DNA from: Hanleya hanleyi
Lineage: Eukaryota > Mollusca > Polyplacophora > Lepidopleurida > Hanleyidae
Direction: 5' to 3'
Length of the DNA stretch: 64,000 bases
NCBI GenBank assembly: GCA_036873755.1
Contig: JAVTVY010036892.1
Span: forward strand, 1 to 64,000
Position numbers and translations under genes: made by a program. The notes under the pieces were generated by a model. That model was given only the letters and a program-made list of their open reading frames with translations. It ran no database searches and was not told the DNA's origin. This document shows, in pieces, positions 33,501-42,828 of the stretch; positions within the stretch are counted from its first letter, which is position 1; each line of letters starts with the position of its first letter.

Positions 33501-36500
33501 ACTGTTCTAATGTGCATGTTTCACCAAAATCTGGGAGATGGTGACTCAGGAGTGTCAAGTCAATTTGAAACTTGCATTTAATTTCCCCGATTTTGGAACA
33601 TGCACATTAGAACAGTGAGTCTGTGTTGAAACTCAAAGTGTACATACCTTAAGCTTGAATCAAGCATTGGAAAGTGCATACAAAGTTTGAAATGTATTAA
33701 GGCAGTGTGACGTCACTGGACCTAAATATGACTGCAACACACCACCATAGAATACCATGCTTTAATTGCAGTGTACTCTGTGTAATAAAATCATAAAAAA
33801 TTAAAATAAATATTTTCCGACACTGTTCGCAATGGTCTTTCATTTGATGGAAACTTGAGGGTATACGATCACTTTAATACTGTTCTGGTAAAAATGTTGA
33901 AAATTTATTTGACTGCTGCGTAATGGAGATTTTAACTTCTGAAACAAAGTGTGCTAACAACTTTTTCCTTATGAGTTTACCTGGGAAAATAGGTCAAGGC
34001 CACGTATATTTATCACCAAAAAGGCTCCAAGTCATTGGCCAGATGCCTATGTGGAGTACATTTATAAAGTCTCGGCTAGCTATAATTTTTCAAGAGATAA
34101 TGTGCTAACAACGCTTTTTAGAATTATTTGTCTTTGGAAAATAAATCCAGGTTGGCCACCTTCAACAGGCTTCTGCTCCATCATCAACTCCATACCCTGT
34201 ACATGATATGAAGCAATCTTTTAAAACAAATTATGACAATACTATAGTCCTATTGGAACAGTGAGTCTGTGTTGAAACTCAAAGTATACACACCTTAAGC
34301 TTGAATCAAGCATTGGAAAGTGCATACAAAGTTTGAAATATATGTACATGTATTAAGGCAGCGTGACGTCACTGGACCTAGATATGATTGTAACAGACCA
34401 CCATAGAATACCATGCTTTATTTGCAGTTTACTCTGTGTAATAAAATCGTACAAAATTACAATAAATATTTTCGCACACTGTTCGCAATGGTCTTTCATT
34501 TGATGGAAACTTTACTTGAGGGCTAATGATCACTTTAAATGATATTGTGGGAAACAATTAATAATCTATGGACATTTCCATGAAAACATGAGGCAATAAA
34601 CTTCTGTTTGTCAGAATAAAAGTTTCAGGAATTGGCTGTAGAAGCCTGTTGGAGATTTTGCATAATATTTACATGCATATCATTCAGAAAAATCTTGGAC
34701 AAATAAGGTAAATTAATAGAAAGTCAAGATTGTAAGAGTCAACATATTTATATACAAACATAACCTTTTGCTGGGTAAATCTGCTTTATTCCTGAGTAAA
34801 CTTATCATTTGGACTATTTGATCGCTCAATGTTTGCCAAATCTGTAGGTGAAACATTACCTTGATATACCTTCCTACAACTTGAGACGTGTATTTGGGTA
34901 AACCAGCAATCTGGAAGGAAATGAGATATTTGTAGATGGGCGATAACTAAAAACATGAATTGCAAGCACCTAAAAGGTGCGTTGACCCCTCAGCCCAATT
35001 TTTTTTCTGGTCATGTACATGTAGGATATGGTTTGCGTGATATACATGTATGTACCATACATATAATAGACTCGAGTTGCATAACGCGAGCGCTGCGGCG
35101 GGATTACAGCATGCATGAAAGTGTAGCTTGATCAGTGGCAAGAAAGATCATGCATGAGCAAGTATGACATGAGATTGATCTAATCAAAACCCCTCTGCTT
35201 TCCCCAAGTGATTGTGACCCATGTGTAGTGTGAATTGGGGAAGAGATAGTTCTATGTTGGATGATCAAGATATACCGGTAGTTGATTACATTCAGGCATA
35301 TAGGACAGAAATAGAAAAATTGTATATCTGTAAATGGGCATAACTCTGTAAAATATGGGTCGAGGGGAGCCACTTTCGATAGGCGTCTGACTTAGCACTC
35401 TGTAAAATAAGAACCGAGACGAATAAGCTGTACCGAACATGAATCTGCAGATTTAACTTGTACATTCAGCTACAGATAACAAAATTGCAGATTATTACAT
35501 CCGAAAGGGGCATAACTCCATAATCCGAGGCGAGTAATCCTTTGTTGGCTTGCAGAATACAACAATATAAATAAGTTTCCAAAATATAGTAGCTATACCG
35601 AACACAGTTCTGCAGATATAGTTGGTTACATTCAGGCATATATAAGACAGAAATAGAAATTAATATATCAGTAAAGGGGGCATAACTCTGTAAAGTATGG
35701 GCCACTTTCGATAGGCGTCTGACTTAGCACTACTGTAAAATAAGAACCGAGACGAATAAGCTGTACTGAACACAGATCTGCAGATATAACTTGTACATTC
35801 AACTACAGATAACAAAATCGAAGATTATTACATCCGAAAGGGGCATAACTCCATAAGCCGAGGCGAGTAATCCTTTGTTAGCTTGTAGAATACAACAATA
35901 TAAATAAGTTTCCAAAATATAGTAGTTATACCAAACACAGTTCTGCAGATATAGTTGGTTATATTCAGGCATATAGGACAGAAATAGAAATTAATATATC
36001 TGTAAAGGGGCAGAACTCTGTAAAATATGGGCCGAGGGAAGCCACTTTCAATAGGCGTCTGACTTAGCACTAGATAAATAAGTGTTGGAACTTTGGTGGT
36101 TGTATCTCAAGCGGTTTTGCCTAAAATGCGTTAACGGACGGACGGACGTACATGGCAACGACAATACCCCCGAGGCCAAAATGCCGAGGGGTAATAACAG
36201 GTTATTGGCATAGAAACACATTGATTGACATATGCCCACCATTATCATTATTATTTGATGGGGAGGTGGGGATAAGCTCGAGGTACGCAAACAGGCTCAA
36301 AATTGATGTGGGTCCGGCCAGAAATAGGCTATCCTGACCTAGTTTTAAATAATTTCAAACGTACCATAATATGTTCAGTGAAGAAAATAAAAACATTATG
36401 TTGTACCAGTAACAAATAATTGCGACAGTTGACTGCTCAGAATGAAACAGTCGGGACACTCACAAATTATGCCCATCTTTGGTAATCGCCTAAAACAGTA

Positions 36501-39355
36501 ATAAAAAGAAATTTTGAAGAATGAATTTTTTTGACAGCGTGAAATTGTGAAAGTGAAAGCTGTGAAATGCATCTAATCTTTCAAATATTGGTTAGTTGTG
36601 GACAGTATTGCATGAAAACAGCCGAAATCTCTGGTGGTGGAACTCAAATCTCTCATTGCTTATTCACTACAGTGCTGCTTGCTCTCCCTTGTTTGATAAA
36701 ATTATGTAAGTTGGCAGCGGACAGAAGGGACCCGTAAGTTTACCAGCACACTACTAACAACAACAACCTGACTGTACAGTCCCATAGAAGACTGCACAGT
36801 CCCATAGAAGACTGCACAGTCCCATAGAAGACTGCACAGTCCCATAGAAGACTGCACAGTCCCATAGGCATAGAAGCCTGCAACACACAAAATATAGATT
36901 TTCTTCCTGGATCAGCAAACCAATAGGCGAAAACATACCTGCTAGTGTATTGTTTCATTTTCAACAGTTTCATTTTTATCCCGCTCAACTGCCCGAGACA
37001 CATGCATGAGTGGTGCTATTAAACCACCAGAATGGAATTTAATAGGCTAAAATACATGTACATGTATGTACCTCAATTACATGTATAACGTTGGTTAGTT
37101 GTTAACTGTCAAAAACTGGACCCAAACTGTTATTGCCAACCGTATACTTGTTGCACACCATAAGCGCATCAAAGGCCATCTAATAACTTTATAGTTTCTC
37201 TAATCCGTATCCAAACATGCCGCCCATATATCACAATAATGTGTGAATTGAGAAGCAACTGGGAATGACGTTTTCATATCAATAAAGAAGCAGCAAAATA
37301 AGTTTGTTTTCAAATTAAAGATATTCTTGAATACAGGGCCTAAAATAATTAGATGCCACTGCCCCTGTGACATCAAGAATCTGCTAAACCTCCAGAATCT
37401 TTACAGGCCTCCTTGCTGAGGAATTAAAGTACCAGAGCCTGCAGTAACAAGTTTTGTGAATTAATTTAAAGCCTTGAGGTTCCATCCAATGATAACGATT
37501 CTCAGATGGTGTGAATCTTAAATGGACCGCAACACAGGTCTTCCTGGAATCAGGGAACCTTCACAAGTCAAAATGCAATATACAACCAAGGGTTCCCAAT
37601 GGACATATCTCAGATGGTCTGAATCTCGAATGGACCGCTACACAGAGCTTCTTGGAATCAGGGAACCCTCAAAAGTCAACCAAGGGTTTCTGATGGGCAT
37701 ATTAGGCAGTGCACAAGGTGAGCATCAATAAACAATAAAAAATAATTAAGAATCATAAAATCATCATAGCCATCTGAAAACCTAATCATTTCATCAGTCA
37801 CCATACAGGAAGCTCTCACCAAAGTTTGGTCAGGCCCGACTTAAATAGATCTGCAGATATTCAGCGGACAAGAACACATGTTGACGGACGGACAGACGTG
37901 GCGACGACAAGACCCCGCAGCCCTATGGGCTGAGGGGTAAAAAGGAAGGAAAAGTACAGTAATGGTCATCATATTGTACATGTAGTTAGTTAAATCATCG
38001 CTATATGGACGAAATAGTATCTGCCATCGGAATGAATAACCTCTGACTGAATGGGTTGCTGAGAGAGACGCATCCTGTGGGAATTACTGAAGTAACAATT
38101 GCATTACACTGACTGTCGTCTTAAGGATCTACTCGGGAGCCTAAAAAGAGGATATACATGTAGTTCATGTAAGATGAGATACCGCTTTCCAATGTGACTT
38201 GACATTTTAGCAAATGAAGCAATGACCACTTGCCCATTTCCCACTATTGGAATCCCATAAATTCATGTCACTTTGTTGTACATGACCGATAAAGTCACAT
38301 TCAATGACCTCCAGTATTTGACCAATCATAGCCTTTAAGTTCAAGGATAGCTTGTTTGGGATTCCCCATTTGATTTTCTAAGGTCGAAATCTATCAGCTA
38401 AATTTGGATATTGCCATTGGTTTGTGTGGACTGACCAATCATTTGAGCCAATCCCTTTGTTTATCAATGGGGTCAATGGATGAAAAGACGACGAGACCAA
38501 TATCAACATGGTTACAACCTGGCATGAATTTTAATTACGTAGATCTCGGCCTACACATCATGCTACTCAAATTTCACAGTCCCTCGTTTCACAGTGAATT
38601 TTACGAAATTGCCCGGAAATTGGTGTCTCCAAGATCATTTTCACAGACGGAACATTGCTATTGATCGGTCAGATTAGACTGATTTGTGAGCCTGACCATT
38701 GGCAATTAACTTCCGCTGTGGCACAGACTGATTCGCTTCATTGGCCGAGATGGCGAGTAAAGGGCAATCAATTAGACTGGATAAGCTGTTTCTCTACGAA
38801 CAAATGAGGCCAAATCACAGACTTTTTTCATCCTGATAATGTAGCAAGGCAGGACTAAATTTAAGCGGCCATTGCGTGCCAGTACTCCATTAATACTTGG
38901 CCGAGAAATGAAGATGGTGGCATTTTTTCTTCGTCAAGAATGATTTCAAAACTGCATTAGATTTTTTTCAGGTTCTAGCAATGGAATCATTTAAAAAAAG
39001 TAAAGTAGGAATTTAGAATTGTTTACATGTTAAACAATATTGAAACCATTGAAACCTACTTATTTACAAATTCCTAGTGGACAATGAGTGTTCCTGTCGG
39101 TGCATATTCGCACCATGGGAAATCTTTCACCTTCAGGAAAGTGGCTGATTTGAAATTTTGAAAAGAATCTGGTCGGTCCCATTGGCTCACAATGAAAGCT
39201 GTAGAACATGTAGCCAATCATAGTGCCCTGTTAACAAGTGAATGCTGTAAGAATAACATACTCACCTTTCCATGTAAGATGAGAGAGACAAGGATGTACT
39301 TCTTGTAAGCCTCTAACATGACGTGACTGACTGCCATACTGGGAGTAGTGATAGC
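18511..39355 (-). CDS. COPS3: COP9 signalosome subunit 3, C-terminal half, eight exons
   Basis: Coding exons in transcript order: 39266-39355, 34860-34910, 33021-33122, 30515-30586, 29732-29818, 28156-28269, 27388-27468, 18511-18579 (stop). They join in frame to 221 residues that follow animal CSN3 closely, from [20 protein letters not shown] to a short acidic Ser-rich tail ending TQGY. The part includes most of the PCI domain, which packs subunits into the complex that removes NEDD8 from cullin-RING ubiquitin ligases in nucleus and cytoplasm. Every splice is GT-AG and phase 0. About 200 N-terminal residues are missing; their exons must lie upstream (higher coordinates), beyond the window or unrecognised. 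Introns range from ~0.7 to 8.8 kb and are filled with repeats. Confidence 0.95.
18580..19440. other. Part of the last COPS3 intron without recognised repeat
   Basis: A 155-codon minus-strand frame (19373-18906) lies here but has no recognised domain; see rejected items. No transposon ends are visible. Confidence 0.4.
19747..20113. mobile_element. MITE of the CAGGTTAG family, copy 3, perfect 5-bp duplication
   Basis: The 367 bp element has ~50 bp imperfect inverted ends (CAGGTTAGGGCGATCCCGCT and its complement) around the CTCTCTAAAATGGAG core. CTAGA is repeated exactly outside (19742-19746 and 20114-20118). Other gamma monomers have CTAGA once at this place, giving a natural empty site. Confidence 0.9.
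20712..22621 (+). mobile_element. Degenerate hAT-like transposon inserted in the gamma array
   Basis: The right end reads ...CAAGGTGTACGAACCCTG, the complement of CAGGGTTCGTACACCTTG. The left end near 20715-20745 shows the matching TATTCGCACACTACCTTGAA, followed by several CCTTGAAA repeats, also present near the right end. The left terminus is eroded, so its start is uncertain (20712-20725). TGCAC follows the right end and CGCAC lies near the left. The interior has a CpG-rich segment at 21220-21360 and a zinc-finger fossil at 22034-22230. Confidence 0.7.
22034..22230 (+). pseudogene. BED-like zinc-finger exon fossil inside the hAT-like element
   Basis: The frame reads [20 protein letters not shown], then [20 protein letters not shown] and [10 protein letters not shown]. 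It resembles the BED-type finger found in many transposon-derived animal proteins, where I expect CxxC then H...H. Here one expected cysteine is F (AVFGVC) and the last histidine region reads GKTL, so zinc binding is probably lost. No catalytic transposase domain follows. Confidence 0.5.
23125..23215. repeat. Tandem repeat, ~21 bp unit, about four copies
   Basis: ATTTTATACAAAATACTCATC repeats with small changes. The period is a multiple of three, so both strands stay open with a seven-residue peptide repeat. Confidence 0.75.
23546..23766 (+). CDS. Candidate exon, unidentified protein
   Basis: A long pyrimidine tract ending TTTACAG (23545) precedes TAATGG. The frame from ATG 23548 reads [20 protein letters not shown] and on to [20 protein letters not shown] without a stop. 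A weak donor (CAG|GTCGAA) lies at 23767 just before the delta array. The composition looks protein-like, but no family or partner exon was recognised, so it may be chance. Confidence 0.25.
23770..24295 (+). repeat. Delta array, ~140 bp monomers, about four copies
   Basis: Repeats of AAATTTGGTATGTGGGTACC, CGCCTCAAGATCTC, GGGATTGTTTTTCACG and TTTCCGGACAATAA. No microsatellite or hairpin end is visible, so it is a fragment or a different class. Confidence 0.7.
24296..24825. other. No recognisable feature
   Basis: Unique-looking AT-rich sequence ending in a G-rich tract (24811-24830) next to a SINE. Confidence 0.4.
24826..25040 (-). mobile_element. tRNA-derived SINE, second copy of the 16153 family
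   Basis: Aligns along its length with 16153-16377: head with GGCCGAGTGGTCTAAGATGC on the minus strand, then the GTGGTTCTCTCC body, then a C-rich tail that appears as a long G run on the plus strand. Box B has drifted (GGTTTAAGCC) and no target duplication is clear, so it is older. Confidence 0.75.
25041..25560. other. No recognisable feature
   Basis: COPS3 last-intron sequence without repeat or coding signal that I can support. Confidence 0.4.
25565..25785 (+). repeat. Epsilon: single-unit array-type element end
   Basis: One monomer-like stretch is followed by ACGGACGGACAC, then AGTATACCCTCAACTATGTA and CAGGGGTATAAAAAG. This is the same microsatellite plus hairpin plus TAAAAAG terminus as the beta and theta elements. 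Confidence 0.6.
25786..26097. other. No recognisable feature
   Basis: AT-rich intron sequence with homopolymer runs. Confidence 0.4.
26098..26491. mobile_element. Foldback element with ~150 bp arms
   Basis: The left arm 26098-26250 is largely the reverse complement of 26339-26491. Matching segments include GAGAAGTGAAATTC, ATGTAATTTGTGCATTTTTA, GAAGGAAATCT and CTCCAATACCTCAC. An 88 bp loop holds an A-rich tract. No target duplication was identified. Transcribed within the COPS3 intron it would form a long hairpin. Confidence 0.85.
26492..27387. other. Intron sequence without recognised gene
   Basis: A degraded array-type end may be present at about 27290-27340 (GACAGACAC...GGCGTAAAAAA). Otherwise nothing is seen. 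Confidence 0.4.
27388..27468 (-). CDS. COPS3: COPS3 exon g, C-terminal helix
   Basis: Encodes 27 residues, [18 protein letters not shown] then AVNPQYVQK, the C-terminal helix that in CSN structures joins the helical bundle. The donor is GTAAAT. Confidence 0.95.
27469..28155. other. COPS3 intron, no other feature
   Basis: No repeat or coding segment recognised. Confidence 0.4.
28156..28269 (-). CDS. COPS3: COPS3 exon f
   Basis: Encodes 38 residues including [20 protein letters not shown] and [12 protein letters not shown], completing the PCI domain. The donor is GTATGT. Confidence 0.97.
28270..29416. other. COPS3 intron, no other feature
   Basis: Only short chance frames seen. Confidence 0.4.
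29417..29545. repeat. Dispersed GGGGGTGATTNAATT repeat, copy 1
   Basis: Contains GGGTGATCAAAT and CGGGGGTGATTAAATTATTA. Related copies lie at 51580-51800 (reverse), 58585-58765 and 62200-62445. Ends are undefined. Confidence 0.5.
29732..29818 (-). CDS. COPS3: COPS3 exon e, PCI winged-helix part
   Basis: Encodes 29 residues including [16 protein letters not shown] and [12 protein letters not shown], the winged-helix end of the PCI domain. The donor is GTGAGT. Confidence 0.97.
29819..30514. other. COPS3 intron, no other feature
   Basis: No repeat or coding segment that I can support. Confidence 0.35.
30515..30586 (-). CDS. COPS3: COPS3 exon d
   Basis: Encodes 24 residues, [18 protein letters not shown] then IQRLTK, nearly identical to vertebrate CSN3. 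The donor is GTAAGA. Confidence 0.97.
30955..32815 (+). mobile_element. Zeta array element, split by an eta element
   Basis: Monomer pieces (GGGTCAATCTC, ATAGGCTTCTG, GACCACATGCATGTGTGA, ATTCTTGAGATATG) occur at 30955-31342 and 32530-32740. The segment between is the eta element. It ends with GGACGGACAGACAGACGTAC and a hairpin TTTGGCAACAATTGCCCGAG before GGGGTAAAAAAA. Nested order: zeta is older than eta here. Confidence 0.7.
31346..32520 (+). mobile_element. Eta element copy 1, ~1.17 kb, inserted in zeta
   Basis: Begins with a small hairpin AGCAATCAGAGATTGCT and TATGCCCCCC (31374-31383). A unique ~430 bp left part follows, then about four ~155 bp monomers (GGGCCATAACTCTTGAAAAT, CGCTGCACAACT, CATATCATGCAAATTTCATA, GATCCAGCCCGGACAAGTCC). 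A GGACGGACAGAC microsatellite and a C-run/G-run hairpin ending GGCATAAT close it. The 3' GGGAGGCATA mirrors the 5' TATGCCCCCC. It is about as long as copy 2 at 46991. Confidence 0.8.
33021..33122 (-). CDS. COPS3: COPS3 exon c
   Basis: Encodes 34 residues containing [14 protein letters not shown] and [10 protein letters not shown], conserved in CSN3. The donor is GTACGT. Confidence 0.95.
33235..33873. mobile_element. TTAA-flanked foldback element, arms ~300 bp
   Basis: The left arm 33235-33535 is about 90% the reverse complement of 33579-33873, with a ~43 bp loop. TTAA is directly outside both ends (33231-33234 and 33874-33877) and the terminal inverted repeat begins AGTGATC. Each arm carries CCAGTGACGTCACACTG, a perfect CRE palindrome. 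Located in the COPS3 intron between exons b and c. Confidence 0.9.
34250..34534. mobile_element. Half copy (right arm) of the TTAA foldback element
   Basis: Aligns with 33600-33873 from GAACAGTGAGTCTGTGTTGA to GATCACT, followed by TTAA at 34535-34538. The left arm is absent. Confidence 0.85.
34860..34910 (-). CDS. COPS3: COPS3 exon b, 51 bp microexon
   Basis: Encodes [17 protein letters not shown], matching the CSN3 segment that follows the previous exon. Flanked by CAG and GTAATG. Confidence 0.95.
34970..36195 (+). mobile_element. Theta array element, ~310-330 bp monomers
   Basis: The 5' motif ACCCCTCAGC (34985-34994) mirrors GCCGAGGGGT in the 3' hairpin (36183-36192) at 9 of 10 positions. 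About three long monomers share GGGCATAACTCTGTAAAATA, GCCACTTTCGATAGGCGTCT and GAACCGAGACGAATAAGCTG. The ACGGACGGACGGACGTAC microsatellite precedes the hairpin. Confidence 0.7.
36196..36770. other. No recognisable feature
   Basis: COPS3 intron sequence; only chance frames. Confidence 0.4.
36771..36867. repeat. 20 bp tandem repeat, about 4.8 copies
   Basis: CCCATAGAAGACTGCACAGT repeated almost without change, so recently expanded. Open frames here are repeat products. Confidence 0.9.
36868..37495. other. No recognisable feature
   Basis: COPS3 intron sequence without recognised repeat ends. Confidence 0.35.
37496..37945 (+). repeat. Iota array element, two ~108 bp monomers and 3' end
   Basis: TCTCAGATGGT...GAATGGACCGC...GGAATCAGGGAACC is repeated at 37500 and 37608. 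The 3' end has GACGGACGGACAGACGTGGC then GCAGCCCTATGGGCTGAGGG and GTAAAAAGG. Its GGGCTGAGGGGT is complementary to the motif at 34985, but the left end is not defined. Confidence 0.6.
37946..39265. other. COPS3 intron, no recognised feature
   Basis: No splice-bounded coding segment or transposon ends seen. Confidence 0.4.
39266..39355 (-). CDS. COPS3: COPS3 exon a (first one seen)
   Basis: Encodes 30 residues beginning [14 protein letters not shown] and ending VSLILHGK, the start of the PCI-domain half of CSN3. Acceptor CAG precedes it on the minus strand and a GTGAG donor follows. Confidence 0.95.
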
Positions 39356-39571
39356 CTGAGGGAGATACAAAGATGAAAGACAGACATTAACATATGATCA
39401 AAACTTCCAAATTTAACGGACAGAGATCATACAGGGGGTGATCGATAGCCTGGAAGAGAATCAAAGAGAACCAACAGACAAAATATATATGTACATCATA
39501 GAGATGAAGATACAAATATAAGAATGAAAGACCAGGATTTAGAAGCTGTCACAGTGTGGATGATGCAGTAG

Positions 39572-39655
39572 AGCTGAACCCTGATGACGTTTTATCCCTC
39601 TTTCAATCACGTGATGAACCCTGATCACGTTTGATCCCTCTTTCAATCACGTGAT
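39572..39655. repeat. ~41 bp tandem duplication
   Basis: TGAACCCTGATNACGTTT and ATCCCTCTTTCAATCACG occur twice in a row, each ending in CACGTGATGAAC or similar. Confidence 0.75.
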
Positions 39656-40965
39656 GAACTGTCAGTAAAGGTCCTACCAAATACCCCCTACATACTTTGC
39701 ACTGACACATGACGTCAGAGCCATGAATCAGAGGATCCCAAACAGGCGAGTTTGTTCTTCAGACTTCTATCTGTCCCAATAACAGTAAACAGTTATAAAA
39801 TATACCTGCTCACAATAAGTCAGCATAAAGAAGTATAGAAGATGGGGACCATTTGTTTGGACCTTTAATTTAATTGTCAACGCACAGTACATCGAGTACA
39901 GGTACATGCCACAAGGCGTTAAGTCCTGTATGTAACCTGACAGACCAAATTACATGATCAGAGTACATGTAGGCCTACTAGTGATCACTCAAGGACAGTC
40001 AACATAATTGAAGCAGAAATTTTCATGTATTCTTCCTTCCTGTCTCAAGGTGTACAATAAACTCATCCTGGGAAGAGACACACAAGCTGCTCCCTTAATT
40101 CCTATGCACCCTGGCAGGACTCGTCCATGCAAACCTGTACAGTCCAATAACCTAGGATTATTGCGACTTTGGTGAAGATCTATGGTGATCAATATCTAGG
40201 ATCTTCTGAGCCAAGGATCAGGATCTTGAATTCCATGCAACTACAGTATTATCATCTGCTGAACAAGATCTACTCCTCTGTACAACAGCTATAGGATCTT
40301 CTGTGAAAGCACCAGGATCTTATGAACATCTGAACAAAAGCTAGGGTTTTCTGAGCATGAGCTAGGATCTGATCTTCTATGAAATACCTGGGATAAGTTT
40401 ATGAAGGTAATCAATCGTGACTCCTCTCACAAATTTAGTACTTACAGGTAAGAGAATCTCATATAACTTGATCATGGGATAAAAAATCCCACTCCCAAGA
40501 GTGAAAATACCCTAACTGGGAGCTTTCCTCACTTGATCAAGTCAATATGGGATTCGTTTTCCCCTATATTTTAAATCATGACGTTAATCACTATTTTAGT
40601 AAAAATGTCAAATACATTGCTGGAGTTCATCATGCCTGCAGCTTATATGTCAAGCATCGTGACTGTTCAGCCTGCATCGCACATGCTCATCCTATATACA
40701 TGTACATATGTGGGCTGACTGATCACAGCCCGTTATCTCGCATAGGTACACGTATTATACAGGAATATCACCAGCATACGTAAGCTTACGAATTGTAGAA
40801 TTTTTGTCTCTTTACCGATAGCCTCGATCATTTCTGTATCATTAATTACAAGTATGCAATTCATTATTACATTATACTGAATAGCAGATGTATTGGTTTG
40901 GAACATTAAACAAGCAATGTTTAATATTGTTAAAGTTTAACTGTGGTACTTTTGCAAGTTTACGC
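39656..40965. other. No recognisable feature
   Basis: Upstream flank of COPS3 exon a; unique-looking, no coding exon recognised. See rejected items for a splice-like segment near 39810. Confidence 0.4.
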
Positions 40966-40970
40966 CAAAT

Positions 40971-41099
40971 TCTCTCTCTCTCATATTCTCTCTCTCTCAT
41001 ATTCTCTCTCTCTCATATTCTCTCTCTCTCATATTCTCTCTCTCTCATATTCTCTCTCTCTCATATTCTCTCTCTCTCATATTCTCTCTCTCTCATATT
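40971..41099. repeat. 16 bp compound microsatellite, about eight copies
   Basis: CATATTCTCTCTCTCT repeated with no visible change over ~130 bp, so young and likely length-polymorphic. Confidence 0.95.
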
Positions 41100-41823
41100 G
41101 CAGACAATATTCTAGATTATAGGATTATACCCTGCTTCTTGTTTTACGACTTTAATTTTAACAGTTTTTATGTTATTAATGTTCTTGGAGAGCTCAGCGT
41201 CACAGGCGTGTCGGAACTTATTATTATTACGTTATTATGGAATGATTAACCATGACACAACACTATTAAATTCATTGGCACAAATATTTTCTAATCTCTG
41301 CACTGCCGTGAGGCCTTGCAGAGAGCATAGGACGTATCCCTGATGTCAAAAGGGACTGTGAACATAGTTAAGACCAATTCTGCCCCACGGTAGAAAGCTA
41401 ATTTTGAATCCTCTGAGACAGACTATGAATGAATTGTTGGAGAAAATCTCTATTACGATTTATTATTCACATCGTTATCATGAATATGACGTACACTTAC
41501 ACAAGTACCACTCAAGATAAGCGCAGATTCAAAATGATTATCAGCTGTCATTTAACTTGGGGCACGAACCTGTCAGAGATAGGATAATAACATATGTTCC
41601 ACAGAATTAATGTTACTTTAATACTCAGACAATATCTGAGCTAGACAGCGATGGCCTACACGTATAATTATTGTACCAGACGTTCATGTTAATAAACTTT
41701 GGTGTATATGTGCCAGGATATTTATTGGAAATACATTTGGATATAAGCATCCTGGATAAAAGCACTCAGACAATTGAGATGGATGCGTTTTGCGAAAAGA
41801 ATCTAGGAGTATTAAAGCCAGAA
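41100..41823. other. No recognisable feature
   Basis: AT-rich sequence without repeat ends or coding signal. Confidence 0.4.
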
Positions 41824-41842
41824 CACATAAATAAATATAGTG

Positions 41843-42213
41843 AGTGAGTGAATAGGGTTTAACGTCACTTTCAACATTTTTTCAGCTAATTATGACGGGG
41901 AAGGGAAGGGAAGGGAGGGGAGGGGCGGGGGTACCTACTTGTACCAGAGCAGATCTACATGTAATGCTGCGATTTTATAGAGCTGTCCCACTGAAATATC
42001 ATGCCATGGCATAGGCAGATATGACACCCCAATCAGTCACATTATACTGACACCGAGCGAACCAGTCCTTGTTCTATCCTATTAATGCTGAGTATAAGCG
42101 AGGAAGCAACAAGTTCCATTTTTCAAGTCTTTGGTATGACCCGGCCTGGGATCGAACCCAGTACCTACCGCTTATGAAGCCGACGCTCTACCATTAGGCC
42201 ACTGCAGTGCGGT
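41843..42213 (-). mobile_element. tRNA-Met-like SINE with 18-19 bp target duplication
   Basis: On the minus strand the head reads TGGCCTAATGGTAGAGCG (box A), a CTTCATAAG anticodon-like loop with CAT, and GGGTTCGATCCC (box B). The 3' end carries the GTTAAACCCTATTCACTCAC-type tail. CACATAAATAAATATAGTG (41824-41842) and the one-base-shorter copy at 42214-42231 flank it. A G-rich tract lies inside at 41897-41931. Confidence 0.85.
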
Positions 42214-42235
42214 CACATAATAAATATAGTGTTAA

Positions 42236-42828
42236 GGTGGCTCCCTGGTTTGGATGCAAAGTCATGTAATTTTTCTCATATTTTTTGTGTAGTTCAGGAA
42301 GTCCATCCTATATCAGAAAACGATATAAAAATTGGGGCATAGCGTATTACTTTTTTCTAATTTTCAGGTTGTATAACGTGTACCTGTGGCAAATTGGTAC
42401 GATGTGATTACTATGTAAAGCACTCAATACTTGAGACATAATTGTTTTCAGAATATTCAAAAGTCATGTCAATTTTTTTACTATTTATTCCTTGAAGTAT
42501 GTACACGTAGTTTTTTAATAACTCAAATATAAGGTAGGTCGCCATCCAAAAAAGGGCATGAATAGGGCTCCGAATCTACCTACTCCCACACTTTTTCCCG
42601 TCATTTTGCATGAAGTCGCATCAATGCAACGTCATGACGTCAACAAATGCCACGCCAACAAAGAGTTTGCCATTCGACGTCATGACGTCACAAGGGATGC
42701 TTAGTAAACGCAGCATGTCACAGTATCTCATTCTATCCATTCGCGCACAAGAGTACGACTACAAGGGAGATAATTGCTATGCGCAAAAAGCTGCGCAGAA
42801 CAGCCATTCTTGTAACCAGGGAGCCACC
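42236..42828. mobile_element. TTAA-flanked MITE, 593 bp
   Basis: Perfect 15 bp inverted ends GGTGGCTCCCTGGTT, with TTAA directly outside (42232-42235 and 42829-42832). Inside, two copies of CGTCATGACGTCA (42630-42642 and 42678-42690) each contain the CRE palindrome TGACGTCA. No transposase frame. Confidence 0.88.

Noticed and set aside
36700..37003. Minus-strand frames with [14 protein letters not shown] peptide repeats
   Set aside because: Produced by the 20 bp tandem repeat.
39800..39860. Minus-strand segment ending YFFMLTYCEQ before a GTATAT donor, resembling the end of the preceding COPS3 exon
   Set aside because: Only the last two residues agree with CSN3, the residues before them do not, and no matching acceptor was found.
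42125..42205. Possible tRNA-Met gene on the minus strand
   Set aside because: Same reasoning: it is the head of the SINE at 41843-42213.
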